Shown here piece after piece: positions 62,070 to 64,000 of a stretch of 64,000 nt of DNA (position 1 is the stretch's first letter; every line of letters begins with the position of its first letter). This stretch comes from Flavobacterium cauense R2A-7. GTDB taxonomy: Bacteria; Bacteroidota; Bacteroidia; Flavobacteriales; Flavobacteriaceae. The DNA lies in the NCBI RefSeq assembly GCF_000498475.1, contig NZ_AVBI01000016.1, positions 62,001-126,000 on the forward strand, read 5' to 3'. The notes beneath the pieces are model-generated. The model worked only from the letters and a program-made list of their open reading frames with translations, was not told where the DNA came from and searched no databases. The position numbers were made by a program, and so were the translations under genes.

Positions 62070-62558
62070 ATGAGTGAAGTGATTATCAGAGAAATCCAAA
62101 AAGCAGATAATGAATCGGTTGCTAAAGTAATCCGAAGTGTTTTGGAAGAATTTAACGTGCCGAAAGTCGGAACCGCTTACGCCGATCCGCAGTTGGATTG
62201 CATGTTTGAAACGTATTCCGAACCGAATTCGGCCTATTTTGTAGTGGAACAAAACGGCAAAATAATCGGTTGCGCCGGAATTGCCCCTTTGGCTAACGGT
62301 GCTCCGGAAGTGTGTGAATTGCAGAAAATGTATTTTTTACCCGAAACCCGAGGCTTGGGAATTGGTGCAAAGATGATGGAAACCTGTCTCGAAAAAGCAA
62401 AGGCATTCGGATTTAAACAATGTTATCTCGAAACTATGCCGTATATGGAAGCCGCTCAGAAATTGTATGTGAAATCTGGATTTGAATATCTTGATGCGCC
62501 AATGGGCTGTACCGGACATTCGTCGTGCCCGGTCTGGATGCTGAAACATCTGGAATAA
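62070..62558 (+). CDS. GNAT family N-acetyltransferase
   Basis: A 162-residue protein starting MSEVIIREIQKADNESVAKVIRS. The acetyl-CoA binding loop LPETRGLGIGAKMMETCLEKAKAFGF and the preceding beta bulge CELQKMYFLPETRG are intact. The C-terminal MGCTGHSSCPVWMLKHL fits a subgroup of small-molecule acetyltransferases. Substrate unknown. It is divergent from ribD with only 27 bases between start codons. Confidence 0.9.
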   Translation: MSEVIIREIQKADNESVAKVIRSVLEEFNVPKVGTAYADPQLDCMFETYSEPNSAYFVVEQNGKIIGCAGIAPLANGAPEVCELQKMYFLPETRGLGIGAKMMETCLEKAKAFGFKQCYLETMPYMEAAQKLYVKSGFEYLDAPMGCTGHSSCPVWMLKHLE

Positions 62559-62642
62559 GGCATTTTTTTCTTTGATTTCTTTTTGAAACACGATATTTTT
62601 ATCTTTTTTGAATAAATATCCGGATTACTTTGTAAATCGGTT

Positions 62643-62670
62643 TTGAGTGAATTTCAAAATTCGTACTTTG
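62643..62670 (+). promoter_or_regulatory. rrf2 promoter with an inverted repeat in its spacer
   Basis: TTG (62643-62645), 18 bases and TACTTTG (one base short of TAnnTTTG). Inside the spacer is GAATTT-CA-AAATTC (62649-62662), a two-fold repeat suited to a dimeric repressor, perhaps the Rrf2 protein itself. Confidence 0.5.
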
Positions 62671-62708
62671 CAGGGTGATTATTCCATCAATTATCAAACT
62701 AATTGTTT

Positions 62709-63143
62709 ATGTTTTCAAAAGCATGCGAATACGGAATCAGAGCCACTATTTTTATAGCGGCCGAATCCTTAAAAAATAACAGAGTCGGACAAAAAGAAAT
62801 CGCGGAAGAAATTGATTCTCCCGTGGCTTTTACGGCTAAAATTCTCCAGAAACTCGTACACCGCAATATTGTGAGTTCCGCTAAGGGAGTAGGCGGCGGC
62901 TTCAGTATTGATAAAAACCGCTTGAAAGACATCCGGTTGGTGGAAATCGTGGAAGCCATTGACGGCGATTCCATTTTCAGAGGCTGCGGTTTGGGCTTGA
63001 GCGATTGTTCCGAAGACCATCCTTGTCCGGTACACGATAAGTTCAAATCCATCCGTGGGGAACTGACCATAATGTTGGAAGATACCACTTTGGAAGAACT
63101 CGCGTTGGGAATAAAATCCGGCAGCACTTTCCTGAGATATTAA
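62709..63143 (+). CDS. Rrf2-family transcriptional regulator, probable Fe-S sensor
   Basis: 144 residues. The winged helix-turn-helix start is MFSKACEYGIRATIFIAAES; the recognition region includes SPVAFTAKILQKLVHRNIVSSAKGVGGGF. Three cysteines spaced as in IscR/NsrR (RGCGLGLSDCSEDHPCPVHDKF, about residues 97-112) could hold a [2Fe-2S] or [4Fe-4S] cluster responsive to iron-sulfur status or nitric oxide. ATG 62709 is preferred to the TTG two codons earlier. It is convergent with the Cys-rich gene downstream. Confidence 0.93.
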   Translation: MFSKACEYGIRATIFIAAESLKNNRVGQKEIAEEIDSPVAFTAKILQKLVHRNIVSSAKGVGGGFSIDKNRLKDIRLVEIVEAIDGDSIFRGCGLGLSDCSEDHPCPVHDKFKSIRGELTIMLEDTTLEELALGIKSGSTFLRY

Positions 63144-63146
63144 AAC

Positions 63147-63178
63147 AAAAAAGGCCTGAATTTTCAAGCCTTTTTTTA
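63147..63178. terminator. Bidirectional intrinsic terminator
   Basis: AAGGC..TGAA/TTCA..GCCTT stem between A- and T-rich runs, with one internal mismatch. It lies between the convergent rrf2 and Cys-rich genes. Confidence 0.75.
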
Positions 63179-64000
63179 TTATGTCAACACTCCGATTTCA
63201 AGGGTTTCGAGTTCGGTTTTGTATTGGTTCAGTTCGTGCTGTATCGCTTCTTTTTCTTTTTGGAAATAGTTTCCGCTCGCAAAAAGAGTTCTGTAATACT
63301 CAATGCCCGAAAGCAAGTTTTCTTTGAAATTGTTCAGCTTCTTTTGTTGTGCGACATTTTCGGATTCGAAAGCTTCCTGTACTTCTTTTTTAAAGTAATT
63401 CAGATACAACGACAGTTCCTTCACAAACATATTAGGGCGCCTCACGTTGTTCAACACCGATTTGTACCCGTAAATGTGCTGTACCATTTCGGGTAACGAA
63501 TATTGTCGGTTAAAATAAGCAATATTCGGCCCTGGACAAACCACAACGCCTTGTGCTTCGCCTTTGATTTTGATATTGTTCTCCAACAAAGAAGCATTCG
63601 CCAATCCAATGCAAAGACAGGATTTCTCCGTGATGGCATTTTGTTTTTTAGCATATTCTCTTTCGGACAGGTTCTCTTTTTCGGTTTCGAGTTCCTCCAG
63701 TTTTATGTCCTGATATTTTCGGGACGCGGTACAAATGCCTTTTTCATCGTATTGCTTGCTCAACGCCAAGTATTTTTTCGGACATGAACTTCCGGCTTTG
63801 TTTTCGTGAATGCGTTTTTCTCTCAGTAGTTCATTGGTAGTGCCTTTTACGGTATTGAACGGAATGCCCAACGGCGAAATATGACTCAGATACAAATCTT
63901 CTTCTTTGGCTTTGGCCAACAATTCACGGGTATCGTTATCCGAGGAAGTTGCTTCGGGAACCAAAAGGAATGGAGAACCCCAACCCACTGAATCGGTTTT
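63179..64000 (-). CDS. Cys-rich conserved protein, C-terminal part, not firmly identified
   Basis: The frame is open at the window edge, so the N-terminus is missing; about 273 residues are seen. It begins VGWGSPFLLVPEATSSDNDTR and continues with SHISPLGIPFN. Several Cys motifs follow: SSCPKKYLAL, GICTASRKYQ, EKSCLCIGL and VVCPGPNIAYF. The second half is helical, with coiled-coil-like stretches (LNYFKKEVQEAF..., HELNQYKTELETLE). The first part hints at a flavin-oxidoreductase (nitronate monooxygenase-like) barrel end, but I cannot confirm it. The cysteines could bind a metal or Fe-S cluster. It is convergent with an Fe-S-type Rrf2 regulator. Confidence 0.55.
   Translation of the reverse strand, partial: KTDSVGWGSPFLLVPEATSSDNDTRELLAKAKEEDLYLSHISPLGIPFNTVKGTTNELLREKRIHENKAGSSCPKKYLALSKQYDEKGICTASRKYQDIKLEELETEKENLSEREYAKKQNAITEKSCLCIGLANASLLENNIKIKGEAQGVVVCPGPNIAYFNRQYSLPEMVQHIYGYKSVLNNVRRPNMFVKELSLYLNYFKKEVQEAFESENVAQQKKLNNFKENLLSGIEYYRTLFASGNYFQKEKEAIQHELNQYKTELETLEIGVLT

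Noticed and set aside
62043..62252. 70-residue N-terminal extension of ribD
   Set aside because: It is antisense to the start of the GNAT gene and matches no part of RibD; the GTG at 62042 gives the usual N-terminus.

Overview
The window looks like the core chromosome of a member of the Flavobacteriaceae, most likely Flavobacterium or a close relative. The RNA polymerase, DnaA and EF-Tu sequences are of flavobacterial type. Promoters match the Bacteroidota form TTG-N17-23-TAnnTTTG. There are type IX secretion C-terminal domains, a GLPGLI-like domain, DUF2851 and DUF3467 proteins, and an AT-rich background. No phage, insertion sequence, plasmid gene or CRISPR array was seen.

Layout. 1-6.4 kb: the end of a PLP/CBS-domain enzyme, a secreted PNGase F-II-like glycosidase, DUF2851, a small PspC-like membrane protein, a helix-hairpin-helix protein, an acyl-CoA dehydrogenase and rpsU. 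6.4-21.5 kb: the gene-expression core, with xerC, hpf, tRNA-Thr/Tyr/Thr, tuf, tRNA-Trp, secE, nusG, rplKAJL, rpoB, rpoC and a DUF3467 gene. 21.6-27.5 kb: two tandem paralogous surface proteins, probably exported by type IX secretion, and a tiny secreted protein with a sorting-signal-like tail. 27.5-34 kb: prfC, two parvulin-type periplasmic chaperones, a MoxR ATPase and a small membrane protein. 34.1-40.2 kb is the most unusual stretch: exosortase N with its dedicated VIT-domain target, a membrane-anchored protein resembling a peptidylglycine-hydroxylating (PHM-like) copper monooxygenase, and a divergent membrane acyltransferase. 40.5-45.7 kb: two different aconitases side by side. 45.7-53.2 kb: a cysteine-less thioredoxin-fold protein, a LysM-NlpC/P60 hydrolase, an acetyltransferase and esterase pair, GAPDH, an HtrA protease and dapF. 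53.2-57.3 kb: an acetyltransferase-mltG-DUF2279 operon, a lysozyme-like protein and a tetrapyrrole-type methyltransferase. 57.3-64 kb: dnaA with a phosphatase, a YbgC thioesterase, ribD-HAD-YigZ, an acetyltransferase, an Rrf2 regulator and the end of a cysteine-rich protein.

How the parts work together. One block supplies translation and transcription machinery. A second theme is the cell envelope: periplasmic folding (parvulins, HtrA), peptidoglycan turnover (MltG, NlpC/P60, lysozyme-like), and two routes for exported proteins (type IX secretion and exosortase N). The most notable signals are the exosortase N/VIT pair, the copper-monooxygenase-like neighbour with an altered first copper-site motif, the strong Shine-Dalgarno of rpsU in a lineage that mostly ignores such sequences, and two places where a promoter lies inside the hairpin that ends the upstream transcript.

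Limits: all family assignments come from reading motifs by eye. No database search, structure prediction or skew calculation was run. Promoter and hairpin calls are pattern matches.
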